A stretch of DNA of 64,000 nucleotides from UBA830 sp002295635 (GCA_002295635.1 DBHK01000019.1:47281-111280); one strand, 5' to 3'; counted from the first letter of the stretch, positions 17,903 to 26,723 are shown. The notes: generated by a model from the sequence alone, not told the origin. A program made the numbers and translations.

Positions 17903-18844
17903 ATGATCAAGGTTGAGGATATCGCATTTGGCCGCCTTCAGTCACCCGATCTGGATATCGCGGAAGAATTTCTTCTGAATTTCGGAATGACTCGGGCGGA
18001 GCGAACAAAAGATACTTTGTATATGCGGGGTACGGATCCGATGCCATTTATTCACGTCACACATCTAGGTGATGCTAAATTTATTGGGCTGGCTTTTCGA
18101 GCGCAGAGTGAAGAAGACTTGGAAAAAATTTCGAAGGCTGATGGCGCATCGGAAATCGAGAATCTCGATGAACCGGGCGGTGGCAAACGCGTCAGACTGA
18201 CTGAACCGAACGGTTATCAGATTGAAATTGTGTTCGGTCAGGTAAATGTAGAACCGATACCGGTGCCACGGTTTGGCGTGAACACCGCGGCGGCTCGTGA
18301 ATCTAGGCTCGGTGAACTGACCCGTATCAAGCGTGGACCATCGCACGTTAAACGGTTGGGCCATGCTGTGATAATGACTCCCGATGTTGCTGGCGGAACC
18401 AAATGGTTTCGGGAGACGTTGGGTCTTGTTTCGTCAGACGATGTCTATGCCGGCGAAAAAGATAACATTATCGCTACCTTTAATCGCATCGATGGTGGAG
18501 AACGTTTCGTGGACCATCATACATTTTTATGCATTGGTGGGGAAAACGCGGGCCTTAATCATATGGCCTTCGAAGTCCATGATATAGATGATGTGTTTAT
18601 GGGGCATTTTCATCTGAGCGAGATGGATAAATACGATCACATGTGGGGTCTTGGCCGTCATGTTTTAGGTAGCCAGGTATACGATTACTGGCAGGATCCG
18701 TGGGGCCGCGTGCATGAGCACTGGACAGATAGCGATCGTCTTAACGACAAGAATCCACCTAACCTTATAGCTGCGGAAGACGGTCTGGATTCGCAGTGGG
18801 GTGAACCTGTGCCGGAACGCTTTATCAGTCACTCGACACCATAA
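17903..18844 (+). CDS. VOC-superfamily dioxygenase (two-domain, extradiol type)
   Basis: 313 residues with two vicinal-oxygen-chelate modules (about 1-115 and 150-280). The C-terminal module shows the metal triad His154 (RLGHAVI), His220 (GLNHMAFEV) and Glu272 (VHEHW), as in type I extradiol dioxygenases such as 2,3-dihydroxybiphenyl dioxygenase. The N-terminal module lacks the set, as is normal. It would cleave a catechol-type ring next to a hydroxyl group with Fe(II) and O2. AGGAGA precedes the start and AGAGGAGAA precedes the next gene 27 bp downstream, consistent with one operon with the ligase before and hydrolase after. The substrate is not readable. Confidence 0.82.
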   Translation: MIKVEDIAFGRLQSPDLDIAEEFLLNFGMTRAERTKDTLYMRGTDPMPFIHVTHLGDAKFIGLAFRAQSEEDLEKISKADGASEIENLDEPGGGKRVRLTEPNGYQIEIVFGQVNVEPIPVPRFGVNTAAARESRLGELTRIKRGPSHVKRLGHAVIMTPDVAGGTKWFRETLGLVSSDDVYAGEKDNIIATFNRIDGGERFVDHHTFLCIGGENAGLNHMAFEVHDIDDVFMGHFHLSEMDKYDHMWGLGRHVLGSQVYDYWQDPWGRVHEHWTDSDRLNDKNPPNLIAAEDGLDSQWGEPVPERFISHSTP

Positions 18845-18871
18845 CACGGCATTTTAGAGGAGAATATTAAG

Positions 18872-19666
18872 ATGAAAGCCAAAATAAACGGAGTTGAGCT
18901 GAACTACGAATTATCAGGTAATCCGGACAAGCCTTGGTTAACATTTTCGAACTCTCTAGCTACCAACTTACATATGTGGGACGATCAAGAAGCTGCGCTT
19001 AACACGCATTTTCGTATCCTTCGGTATGACAAGCGTGGCCATGGACAGTCTGAACCGGTACCCGGCGCATACAGCTTCGACGATCTTATCGCCGACATTG
19101 TGGGACTGTGGGACCATCTAGGCATCAGAAAGACCCACTTCGTGGGTTTATCGATCGGCGGTATGACGGTCCAGGGCATAATGCTTAAGCATCCCGAGCG
19201 GTTATTATCGGTAGTAATTGCTAATTCTATGGGAAAGGTGGCATCCGAATTTATCAGCGCCTGGCAGGATCGGATTGATCTATCAAATGAAAAAGGTATG
19301 GACCCTCTAATCGAGCCGACAATGGAGCGATGGTTTACAGAAGAATTTCGGAGGAAAGGTACCACCGAAGCTCAGAAGATCGCTGATATGATTGCAACCA
19401 CCTCGGTAAATGGTTACGCCGGGTGCGCGGCCGCGATTCAAAATCTCGACTATCTGGACAGTCTCGGGCAGATATCTGGTATTCCGGTATTATTTATAGC
19501 CGGTGCTCAGGATGCAGGAACACCACCCGCCGGGATGGCGGCGATGCATGCTAATATGTCCGGATCGGAATACGTGCTGCTTAATCCAGCGGCACATATT
19601 TCTAACGTAGAACGAGCCGAGGATTTTACCGAGACGTTGTCTACTTTTTTGGCAAAACATTGTTAG
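18872..19666 (+). CDS. Alpha/beta hydrolase, 3-oxoadipate enol-lactonase-like
   Basis: 264 residues with the PcaD-type layout: DKRGHGQS, the nucleophile elbow GLSIGG with Ser94, acid Asp214 (AGAQD) and base His242 (PAAHISN). Residues 1-60 and the cap spacing match enol-lactonases and meta-cleavage product hydrolases. It follows the VOC dioxygenase by 27 bp behind AGAGGAGAA, so it likely hydrolyses the ring-cleavage product or a lactone derived from it. Lactonase versus C-C hydrolase versus esterase cannot be decided from sequence. Confidence 0.8.
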   Translation: MKAKINGVELNYELSGNPDKPWLTFSNSLATNLHMWDDQEAALNTHFRILRYDKRGHGQSEPVPGAYSFDDLIADIVGLWDHLGIRKTHFVGLSIGGMTVQGIMLKHPERLLSVVIANSMGKVASEFISAWQDRIDLSNEKGMDPLIEPTMERWFTEEFRRKGTTEAQKIADMIATTSVNGYAGCAAAIQNLDYLDSLGQISGIPVLFIAGAQDAGTPPAGMAAMHANMSGSEYVLLNPAAHISNVERAEDFTETLSTFLAKHC

Positions 19667-20020
19667 GTGGGTGACCGGGCAGTGGCGGTCTATATAGGAA
19701 GGATTAAATGCTGGGTGCTGCTGGGGTGATCGGTCTTGAAAATATGGTTGCCGCGGTAACGCACCTTATAACGAACCTTACCGAGCGACTTTCTACGGTG
19801 GTGGTGAGAAAGGATATAACGACTACCCATTTTAGGACGATAACAGTTGAGGGTTACTTCAATACGTTCACCTTCGTCCTGTCTCGATAATCTTTCTAAG
19901 ATGGAATATGAATATTAGGGTTTTGCGATCGAGGATAGATTTAAGCCACTCGTTGATATAGCAAATATCGCTGTATATTCTGCTTCCTCTGGTTTTGGGG
20001 AAAATCATAGGGGAAGACGA
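19667..20020. other. 354-bp gap with a weak short ORF
   Basis: A 60-codon frame (19708-19890, plus strand) starts at an ATG with AGGAAGG placed well upstream, but the peptide (MLGAAGVIGLENMVAAVTHL at the start) resembles nothing I know and the rest of the gap has no coding character. It may be a gene remnant, an unrecognised small protein, or chance. The last ~100 bases presumably hold the promoter of the following amidase gene (GGGGAAG before its ATG). Confidence 0.25.
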
Positions 20021-20716
20021 ATGGTCCACCCGGTTAGCGTCCGGCAGGAAATCATCGATCGCGTATTGAAGCGGCGGGGTCGCTATCACCTGTATGAGTC
20101 CTTGAACCCGGAGCAAACTGCTTTTGTCGTAATCGATATGCAGAACATGTTCTGCGAACCTGGTGCCCCGGCGGAGGTACCGGCTTCTAGGGCTGTCTGT
20201 GGGCCGATCAACCGGCTTTGCGGGGAACTCCGAGATTTGGGTGGGTTGATAATCTGGATCACCAGTGCGACTACATCCACCAACGGAAAGAGCGATTGGG
20301 AGCACTTTATTCGCAATTTCGTTGCGGAAGAGGTCCAAGAACGTACGATAGAGGCGCTGAAACCCGGTGGACATGGCGAAAAGATCTGGAAGGATCTTGT
20401 TGTTAAAGAAGAAGACCTGGTTGTTCGAAAAAATCGGTATTCGTGCCTAACGCCAGGGTCTTCTATTTTGCAAAGCATTCTTTCCAGCCACGATATCCGG
20501 AATGTGTTGATAGGTGGTACTAAAACTAATATCTGCTGCGAAAGTGCCTGTCGTGACGCCATGATGCTCGACTATAACGTCGTAATGGTTGAAGACTGTA
20601 ACGGGGCACTCTCTGATGAGGAGCACAGATCTGCTCTAGAGAATGTGATCCAGCAGTTCGGCGATGTTTTAACCGTTGACGAAGTAACGGCCATCTTAAA
20701 ATATCGCCAGAACTAA
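20021..20716 (+). CDS. Isochorismatase-family cysteine hydrolase (amidase-like)
   Basis: 231 residues with the family's catalytic triad: Asp39 (VVIDMQNMF), Lys137 (VVRKNRYS) and Cys172 (KTNICCESACRDA). A ~30-residue N-terminal extension (QEIIDRVLKRRGRYHLYESL) is as in N-carbamoylsarcosine amidase and maleamate amidohydrolase relatives rather than true isochorismatases. It probably hydrolyses a C-N bond of an amide such as an N-carbamoyl or maleamate-type compound. Upstream is a 354-bp gap; an oxygenase beta subunit gene begins 11 bp downstream, so they are co-transcribed. An amidase in an aromatic block suggests a nitrogen-containing substrate, which is inference. Confidence 0.82.
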   Translation: MVHPVSVRQEIIDRVLKRRGRYHLYESLNPEQTAFVVIDMQNMFCEPGAPAEVPASRAVCGPINRLCGELRDLGGLIIWITSATTSTNGKSDWEHFIRNFVAEEVQERTIEALKPGGHGEKIWKDLVVKEEDLVVRKNRYSCLTPGSSILQSILSSHDIRNVLIGGTKTNICCESACRDAMMLDYNVVMVEDCNGALSDEEHRSALENVIQQFGDVLTVDEVTAILKYRQN

Positions 20717-20727
20717 TATAATTTGTC

Positions 20728-21210
20728 ATGAATAACGATGCCGCATTGGTCCGAAATATCGAAGTCTTCATATTCCGAGAAGCCTATCTTCTAGACGAGC
20801 GTCGGTTTGAAGAGTGGATGTCTTTGTTTGCTCTGGATGGCATATACTGGATCCCGGCGACGCCTGGCCAGACGGACCCGCTTGGCGAGGTGTCGATAGC
20901 GTATGAAGATCTTCAGTTGATAGATGTACGAGTAAGGCGCCTCGGACATCCGGAGAATTACGCTGATCAGCCGACTGTCAGAACCCGTCGGATTATCGGT
21001 AATCTAATGATTGATCAGGTAGGCGAAGAGTCGATTATTGCTAGGTCTAACTTCAGCTTGGCCGATCTTCAAGGTGACGATCAGCGTATGTTCTTTGGGG
21101 AATATGTGCACACATTACGCCCTATTAACGATGGCTATGAGATCGTTCAGAAACGCGTAAACTTGCTGAATTGTGATGCCCCTTTGGGGGGCATCGTGGT
21201 ACCGTTCTAA
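20728..21210 (+). CDS. Aromatic ring-hydroxylating oxygenase beta subunit, without adjacent alpha
   Basis: 160 residues of SnoaL-like beta-subunit type, with FIFREAYLLDERRFEEWMSL, GIYWIPATPG, RRLGHPENYA and the ending GGIVVPF. It is clearly related to the beta at 8059 but not a recent copy. No alpha subunit lies within the same operon: the neighbours are an amidase (11 bp upstream) and an SDR whose ATG overlaps this stop (TAATG). It may pair with the alpha at 6770, with an alpha elsewhere, or be a remnant left after rearrangement. Confidence 0.85.
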   Translation: MNNDAALVRNIEVFIFREAYLLDERRFEEWMSLFALDGIYWIPATPGQTDPLGEVSIAYEDLQLIDVRVRRLGHPENYADQPTVRTRRIIGNLMIDQVGEESIIARSNFSLADLQGDDQRMFFGEYVHTLRPINDGYEIVQKRVNLLNCDAPLGGIVVPF

Positions 21211-21938
21211 TGGCTGACCAAGGGGCGGCTATTGTAATTGGCGCCGGAGACGCGCTGGGTGGTGCTATATCACGCCGTTTCGCTAGGGGCGGATTAGTGG
21301 CGGTCCCATGCCGTCGGAAGGTAGAGCCGTTAGATAAATTGGTAGCCCAGATCAGGGCCGCCGGTGACCATGCCACGGGTATACCGTGCGATGCGCGCGA
21401 CGAAGAGGCAGTAATTGCGATGTTTGATCGCGTTGAGGAAGAAATCGGTGCGGTGGAGGTACTCGTGTTTAACATGGGTGCGCAGCATCGTTCCTCTATC
21501 CTCGATATGACTACGCGTATTTATCGACAGGTTTGGGAAAGCGCGACGTTGGCAGGTTTCGTTACAGGTCGAGAAGCGGCACGACGCATGGTAGTACAGG
21601 GGGGCGGCACAATTATCTTTACCGGCGCTACCGCCAGTGTACGCGGTGGTGCGAATTTCGCGTCATTCGCTAGTGCAAAACATGCTCTTCGTGCGTTATC
21701 GCAGTCTATGGCGAGGGAACTCGGTCCAATGGGTGTTCACGTGGGGCATATCATCGTCGACGGAATGATTGATTCCGAGGCGGTTAGGATGAAATTTCCG
21801 GAAGAAACTGATGCGTTACCCGAAGGTGGCATGTTGGACCCGGATCATATTGCGGAGGCGTACTGGTCGATGTATGTCCAACCGAGGGATGCTTGGACGT
21901 TCGAAATGGATATTCGTCCTTCTGTTGAGCGGTGGTAG
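21210..21938 (+). CDS. SDR-family protein with Phe in place of catalytic Tyr
   Basis: 242 residues with a Rossmann fold (IVIGAGDALGGAISRRFA) and the downstream RALSQSMARELGP helix of SDRs. At the YxxxK position it has F153-A-S-A-K157, so the lysine is kept and the tyrosine is not. A subgroup of SDRs with an FAxAK-type motif exists in proteobacteria, often annotated only as glucose/ribitol dehydrogenase-like, so this is probably a stable variant and not a mutation. The start overlaps the preceding beta-subunit stop. Function unknown; it may bind a nucleotide or catalyse by another residue. Confidence 0.75.
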   Translation: MADQGAAIVIGAGDALGGAISRRFARGGLVAVPCRRKVEPLDKLVAQIRAAGDHATGIPCDARDEEAVIAMFDRVEEEIGAVEVLVFNMGAQHRSSILDMTTRIYRQVWESATLAGFVTGREAARRMVVQGGGTIIFTGATASVRGGANFASFASAKHALRALSQSMARELGPMGVHVGHIIVDGMIDSEAVRMKFPEETDALPEGGMLDPDHIAEAYWSMYVQPRDAWTFEMDIRPSVERW

Positions 21939-22045
21939 TCACGTTTTACAAAGTCTTGACCAACCCAAACCATAAGTCCGAGGAAACCGTGACGCAGGAT
22001 TACGTGCAGTCACTGTTTTTTAAGATATGATCCCATCACTATGTG

Positions 22046-22528
22046 ATGACCGAAACCTTGGGGGAGTATACTATTATCGAGACAAATGGCATCGTTCATT
22101 TCACCATCTCTGTGACTGATCCAGAGGTCAGCGAAAAGTTCTATCGTAAGGTTCTCGGTCTAGAGACCGTCCAGGTAATTCCGCCAATCGGTATGGTATT
22201 TATGAGGTCGGGAGAAGACTTCGTGATACTAACCAAAAGTAAGACCCCCGTGGAGCCGAACCCCGGTGACGAATTCTTCGTCCACCATGCATTCAGGGTC
22301 GACGTTGACAAATATGAACAGGCGAAGCGGCACTTGGCGGAACACGGCGTTGACCTTATTTTCGAAGAGGATCGTCACGAGGGCATTTTTCATGGAAAGC
22401 AGTGTTACTTTCACGATCCGGATCGGAATGTCATAGAAATCATTGGTTTGGAGGGGATTGGCGAGGGGTTTGCACCGGAAAATATAAAGGACGGTTTTTC
22501 ACCCTTTTTGCAAGACCGCAGTAGTTGA
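22046..22528 (+). CDS. Single-domain VOC (glyoxalase/bleomycin-resistance fold) protein
   Basis: 160 residues. The motif HFTISVTDPEVSEKFYRKVLGL is the family's opening beta-alpha-beta unit, with a His near residue 20; HHAFRVDV and NVIEIIGLEG supply further possible metal ligands, His and Glu. One full VOC domain of this length works as a dimer and may be a dioxygenase, isomerase or lyase. The start is uncertain: ATG 22046 directly follows a GTG at 22043 and no clear ribosome-binding site is visible. It stands alone, 107 bp after the SDR and 162 bp before the rhodanese gene. Confidence 0.72.
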   Translation: MTETLGEYTIIETNGIVHFTISVTDPEVSEKFYRKVLGLETVQVIPPIGMVFMRSGEDFVILTKSKTPVEPNPGDEFFVHHAFRVDVDKYEQAKRHLAEHGVDLIFEEDRHEGIFHGKQCYFHDPDRNVIEIIGLEGIGEGFAPENIKDGFSPFLQDRSS

Positions 22529-22690
22529 AGGTCGCAATCTTGTATGTGTTTTAATAACTTTTGTTTTGTGTTGTCCGGATATTAGAAGAGCAAGAGAGCA
22601 ATTATAGGTGCGTCTAACTCATAATACCACTTACTTGCCTTCGCCTCCTTCAAGTGCCACCTGCCGCACCCTCTGATATAGATTGGGAAG

Positions 22691-24277
22691 ATGGAAAAAT
22701 TAATTGACGCAAAGACCCTAAAATCGTGGATTAATGACGCCGAAGAGATAGCGCTACTTGACGTTCGTGAGGCGGGTCAGTTTGGTGCAGATCACATGCT
22801 GCACTCTATCCCGTGTCCCTACAGTATTCTCGAAACGCGTGTACCGATCTTGGCACCCCGCCGTTCGGTGAGAGTTGCGCTGGTCGATGCAGATGATGGA
22901 ACCGCTCAAAAAGCAGCGCGGCGATTGGCGGGAATCGGCTACAAAAATATATCGATTCTCCGTGGTGGAAACGCAGCGTGGGCGGCGGCAGGTTTTGAGG
23001 TCTTCCAGGGAGTTAATGTCCCGTCAAAGGCATTTGGTGAGGTAGTTGAGTATGTTACAAAAACCCCCAATATTCCGGCTGAAGAGCTTAAGGAGATGAT
23101 GGAGGCGGGCGAAAATATGGTGATCGTCGACGGTCGAACGCCGATGGAACATCATAATATGTCAATCCCGGGTGGCGTAAGCATGCCCAATGCCGAAATG
23201 ATCTATCGAATTCATGATTTAGCTCCAGACCCCGACACTACTATCGTCGTGAACTGTGCAGGACGCACCCGATCGATAATCGGCGCTCAGGCCCTGATAA
23301 ACGCGGGTCTTCCAAACCGTATCGTAGCGCTTAAGGCTGGTACTATGGGATGGGGACTGGCAGGGTTTCAACTTGATCACGGTTCTTCACTCAGTTATGC
23401 GGGAAAACCCAGTTTAGACGGTGCCCGTAAAGCGGCAGCATATGCCGACTATATTATTGAGAGGTTCCACATTTCGACGGTTAACAGAGAAACATTGTCG
23501 GAATGGAAAGGCGATGAGACCCGCACCTTGTTCCTGCTAGATATACGGGCCGAGGGAGAATATATCGACGGACACCTTCCGGGTTCGGTGAATGCCCCGG
23601 GTGGGCAATTAGTTCAGGCGACAGACCAGTGGTGCGGGGTTTGGAAGGCCCGAGTCGTTCTGATTGATACGGCTCCTTGCTCCCGTGCTGCAATTACGGC
23701 CCACTGGCTGAAACAGATGGGCTGGGATGTTTATATCCTTGAGAGTGGACTTGACAGTTCTGAGGCTACTGAACAAGGGACTATACCTCAAATCGATAGA
23801 GGTATGATGGACCTGAATACCCTGACACCTCTTGAGCTTTCAAATGCTATCACCTCGGGTTCAGCCTTTGTGGTCGACGTTGATAATTCGATGGATTATC
23901 GGGAGGGCCATCTACCTGGCGCGGTGTGGTGTACCCGGTCGCGGATCGAGCGCCTTAAGGTGCCGGATGGAGTAACGGTCGTGCTCTATTCCGAGCATGA
24001 AACGCGCGCCAGACTAGCGGCGATCGATCTGTCGGAGGAGGTCGGCGGACCTATTGCTATTTTGGAAGGCGGCCGCGACGCCTGGAATGCAGGGAGTTTT
24101 CCGATTGAGGCATCGCCAGAAATACCTATGGATGCGGACTGTATAGATTATCTTTTTTGGGTTTCGCGTCGCCATATGGGTAGCGATGAAGCGGCGCTTG
24201 CCTATCTAGAATGGGAAGAAAACTTGCCAGCCCAAATCGAAGCGGACGGGGATGCGAGATTCTCTGTGATGACATGA
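22691..24277 (+). CDS. Rhodanese-like protein with four rhodanese domains
   Basis: 528 residues made of four rhodanese folds at about 1-105, 125-235, 260-375 and 380-480, each beginning with a LLDVRE or VVDGRT-type strand. Only the second has an active-site cysteine in a proper loop (Cys189, NCAGRTRS). The equivalent loops of the first and fourth read DADDGTAQ and SEHETRAR, and the third has DTAPCSRA with a displaced cysteine. Such proteins transfer sulfane sulfur as a persulfide. An ending rich in Trp and acidic residues (YLEWEENLPAQ) follows. It precedes a luciferase-like monooxygenase by 21 bp, so sulfur release from an organosulfur compound is a possible joint role. Confidence 0.82.
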   Translation: MEKLIDAKTLKSWINDAEEIALLDVREAGQFGADHMLHSIPCPYSILETRVPILAPRRSVRVALVDADDGTAQKAARRLAGIGYKNISILRGGNAAWAAAGFEVFQGVNVPSKAFGEVVEYVTKTPNIPAEELKEMMEAGENMVIVDGRTPMEHHNMSIPGGVSMPNAEMIYRIHDLAPDPDTTIVVNCAGRTRSIIGAQALINAGLPNRIVALKAGTMGWGLAGFQLDHGSSLSYAGKPSLDGARKAAAYADYIIERFHISTVNRETLSEWKGDETRTLFLLDIRAEGEYIDGHLPGSVNAPGGQLVQATDQWCGVWKARVVLIDTAPCSRAAITAHWLKQMGWDVYILESGLDSSEATEQGTIPQIDRGMMDLNTLTPLELSNAITSGSAFVVDVDNSMDYREGHLPGAVWCTRSRIERLKVPDGVTVVLYSEHETRARLAAIDLSEEVGGPIAILEGGRDAWNAGSFPIEASPEIPMDADCIDYLFWVSRRHMGSDEAALAYLEWEENLPAQIEADGDARFSVMT

Positions 24278-24298
24278 TAAGAAAAAAAGGAATGAGAA

Positions 24299-25240
24299 AT
24301 GAGTCTACAACTCGGATATTTACTTCCGACCCGTGAACGGATCATGGTTGGCAATCATGATGTTCAGGAAATTCTCGCGCTTGGCGATCTTGCGGAGGAT
24401 CTTGGGGTTGATAGTGTGTGGATAGGCGATTCCTTATTAGCAAAGCCGCGGCACGATCCCCTGACTTTGATTGGTGCTATTGCTGGCCGTACAAACCGAG
24501 TGAAGATAGGCACTGCTGTTTTACTTCCGATGCTGCGCAACCCAGTTCTTTTGGCCCACCAAGTAGCAACGTTAGATCAAATTTCGGAAGGACGTATTAT
24601 ACTTGGTATCGGAACTGCTCGCGACGTTCCTGCTATTCGTAACGAATTCGACGCCGCCGGCGTACCTTTCGATAAACGCATTGGTCGTATGCTTGAACAG
24701 ATGCGCCTGTGCCGGTCCCTCTGGGACGGTCAACCGGTTGAATGGGATGGTCTGTGGACTTTTAAAAAGAGTGAGCTAGCACCCCGGCCCTTTACCGTAG
24801 GAGGTCCAGCCATCTGGTCCGGCGGTGGTGTTGAGGCAGCGCTAAAAAGATCGGGACGTTATTTCAATGGGTGGTTTCCATCCGGCGCCGGCAACGGTAA
24901 GGATTGGTCGGAAGGATGGCAAGGCGTACAGCGATTCGCCAAAGAAGCGGACCGAGATCCGGCGGATATTATTGGGGCCGCATACGTGACCCTCGCGGTC
25001 AATGAAAAACATTCTACGGCGGATGCGGAGCTAAATGCGTATCTGGAGGGCTATTACCTTCGCCCGGCGGACGAAATCCGGAAACAACAGTACTGTTTTG
25101 CCGGCACTCTTGCGGGCGCTGTCGAATGGTTAGGTGAATTTGTCGCCGCAGGCGCATCGCACATGTGTATCCGTTTCACCGGTAGCAACGACGCGGCGCA
25201 AATGGAACAACTGATTAGAATTCGTGAGGAATTGGCATAA
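24299..25240 (+). CDS. LLM-class (luciferase-like) flavin-dependent oxidoreductase
   Basis: 313 residues of a bacterial luciferase-like TIM barrel. Seen are LAEDLGVDSVWIGDS, KIGTAVLLP.LRNPVLLAHQ, the GRIILGIGTA glycine segment and a late SGGGVEAALKRSGRY turn. It uses reduced FMN or F420 from a separate reductase to oxygenate or reduce a small substrate. AAGGA precedes the start and it follows the four-domain rhodanese by 21 bp. Members of this class cleave C-S bonds (alkanesulfonate monooxygenase) or oxidise aromatic side products; the sequence does not choose between them. Confidence 0.82.
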   Translation: MSLQLGYLLPTRERIMVGNHDVQEILALGDLAEDLGVDSVWIGDSLLAKPRHDPLTLIGAIAGRTNRVKIGTAVLLPMLRNPVLLAHQVATLDQISEGRIILGIGTARDVPAIRNEFDAAGVPFDKRIGRMLEQMRLCRSLWDGQPVEWDGLWTFKKSELAPRPFTVGGPAIWSGGGVEAALKRSGRYFNGWFPSGAGNGKDWSEGWQGVQRFAKEADRDPADIIGAAYVTLAVNEKHSTADAELNAYLEGYYLRPADEIRKQQYCFAGTLAGAVEWLGEFVAAGASHMCIRFTGSNDAAQMEQLIRIREELA

Positions 25241-25372
25241 GGGCTAATTGCTCTAAAGAGCCTCTATATCTGGTTAGCGAAACACCCGTTAAAAATTTAT
25301 CTCCAAGCGGTTTGGCTCCTTGATACGCTTGGCCAATCGGTTTGAGGGGTTTGCCCATATAACGTTCACCGA

Positions 25373-26272
25373 TTAATGGCGCACACCGGACTTTTCTATG
25401 GCTATTGGTATGGCATCAACCCCAAGTGGCGCCATGAGGTGAACACCAGAGATTCCCTCGATCGTTGAATAGTTGGCAATAAGCTCGGCACAGATATCTA
25501 TGCCTTCCGCCTTTTGGTTTTCAGCACCCTCAAGCCGATCAATTAGTTCGTCCGGAATGGTCGTCCCCCATAGATTCTCCCGCATCCATCGTGCAGATTT
25601 GGCTGAGGCAAGGGGACCGATCCCGATCAATACCCCGGCTTTTTCTGATATTCCTTGCTCAATTAGCCCCACGGCGTATTCCCGCACAATTTCCGGATCG
25701 AAGCAGAACTGCGTTTGTAGAAAACCGGCGCCGGCGTTAATTTTGGCAATAAGCGCTTCAGGATTCCAGCGATCGTCTGCTGGATTCATAGGCGTGTCTG
25801 CGCCGCCGATAAAAAGCTTCGGAGGCACTTTTATCTCCCGCCCTGAAGGGAGAGTCGCATCGCTCCGCATCTGATGTGCACATTCCATAAGTTCGCGGCT
25901 TTTGTAGTCGAAGACAGGTTTGGCGTCGGGCTGATCGCCAGCCGATGGGTCATCTCCCCCGAGGATCAATAAATTTTCAACACCAAGCGCTGCTGCACCA
26001 AGCATGTCGGATTGTAACGCTATTCGATTTCGGTCCCGGCAGGTCAGCTGCAACACCGGTTCTATCCCAGACTGTAATAGTAGGTATGCCGCAGCGACGC
26101 TCGACATATGTGCTCGGGCACTCGCGCCATCGGTCACGTTGACGGCATCGACTTTGCCTTTCAGAACATCGCTTTTTGCTAGAAGGTCTATCGGATTTGC
26201 CGAAAGTGGTGGGGTTATCTCTGCCGTAATTGCAAAATGACCGGCTGCGATGGTATCAGAAAGTGCGCTCAT
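25373..26272 (-). CDS. Methylenetetrahydrofolate reductase-like protein
   Basis: 299 residues, MetF TIM-barrel type. Family features are FAITAEITPP, DAVNVTDGASARAHMS, LQLTCRDRNRIALQSDMLGA, a NLLILGGDDP turn and GAGFLQTQFCFDP. It reduces 5,10-methylene-THF to 5-methyl-THF, or runs in reverse as in THF-dependent O-demethylation pathways. ATG 26272 is chosen because GGAG lies ~10 bases upstream; an ATG three codons earlier touches that site. It is alone on the minus strand between two plus-strand catabolic genes. No methoxyaryl demethylase of the LigM type is in the window, so a role in methoxy-aromatic use is only suggested by context. Confidence 0.82.
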   Translation of the reverse strand: MSALSDTIAAGHFAITAEITPPLSANPIDLLAKSDVLKGKVDAVNVTDGASARAHMSSVAAAYLLLQSGIEPVLQLTCRDRNRIALQSDMLGAAALGVENLLILGGDDPSAGDQPDAKPVFDYKSRELMECAHQMRSDATLPSGREIKVPPKLFIGGADTPMNPADDRWNPEALIAKINAGAGFLQTQFCFDPEIVREYAVGLIEQGISEKAGVLIGIGPLASAKSARWMRENLWGTTIPDELIDRLEGAENQKAEGIDICAELIANYSTIEGISGVHLMAPLGVDAIPIAIEKSGVRH

Positions 26273-26281
26273 CAGTAGCAT

Positions 26282-26723
26282 CTCCGTGAAATAACGAAGG
26301 ACTTATCGTTAAACAAAAGTCCAATGCATTCCTGTGTCACTTCGCCCGCGACTGGCGGTTAGATTTGGTCCCTTCGAGTAGTTCCTACTCAATTAAAGAA
26401 ACATATACGTGTACGTTTTACTCAGCCCAAGCCACTTTTTTATACAAACACTATTGGGATATGTCACATTCTTGATTTTCAACTTTTTAAGGTCTCTTTT
26501 TATGTTGCAGCATTGGTTGACCATCTCCTTTAACTGAAAAATACATACCTTCTAATTCGGCATATATGATTAGAAAATAATAACGGGATATCGCGAAGAT
26601 ACCACGTTAATGAGTTTCTGAAATTTATACTTCGAACAGCAGATAGAATATCAACCACAACTGTGGTTGCCGATGAAACCGTGGCTTGGTTATGATGAAG
26701 TTAAATAGGGGGAAATCGCCAAT
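26282..26723. other. 442-bp divergent intergenic region
   Basis: An A/T-rich gap between the divergent metF-like and acyl-CoA ligase genes. I see no gene in it. Its right end holds a perfect 18-bp palindrome and a plausible promoter, listed separately. The left end holds the ribosome-binding site of the minus-strand gene. Confidence 0.6.
26652..26696 (+). promoter_or_regulatory. Palindromic operator overlapping a promoter
   Basis: CAACCACA-AC-TGTGGTTG at 26652-26669 is a perfect inverted repeat. Its right end overlaps TTGCCG (26667-26672), and 18 bp later TATGAT (26691-26696) makes a good -10, 28 bases before the ligase start at 26724. A dimeric regulator binding here would sit on the -35 region. 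The regulator is not in the window. Confidence 0.5.
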
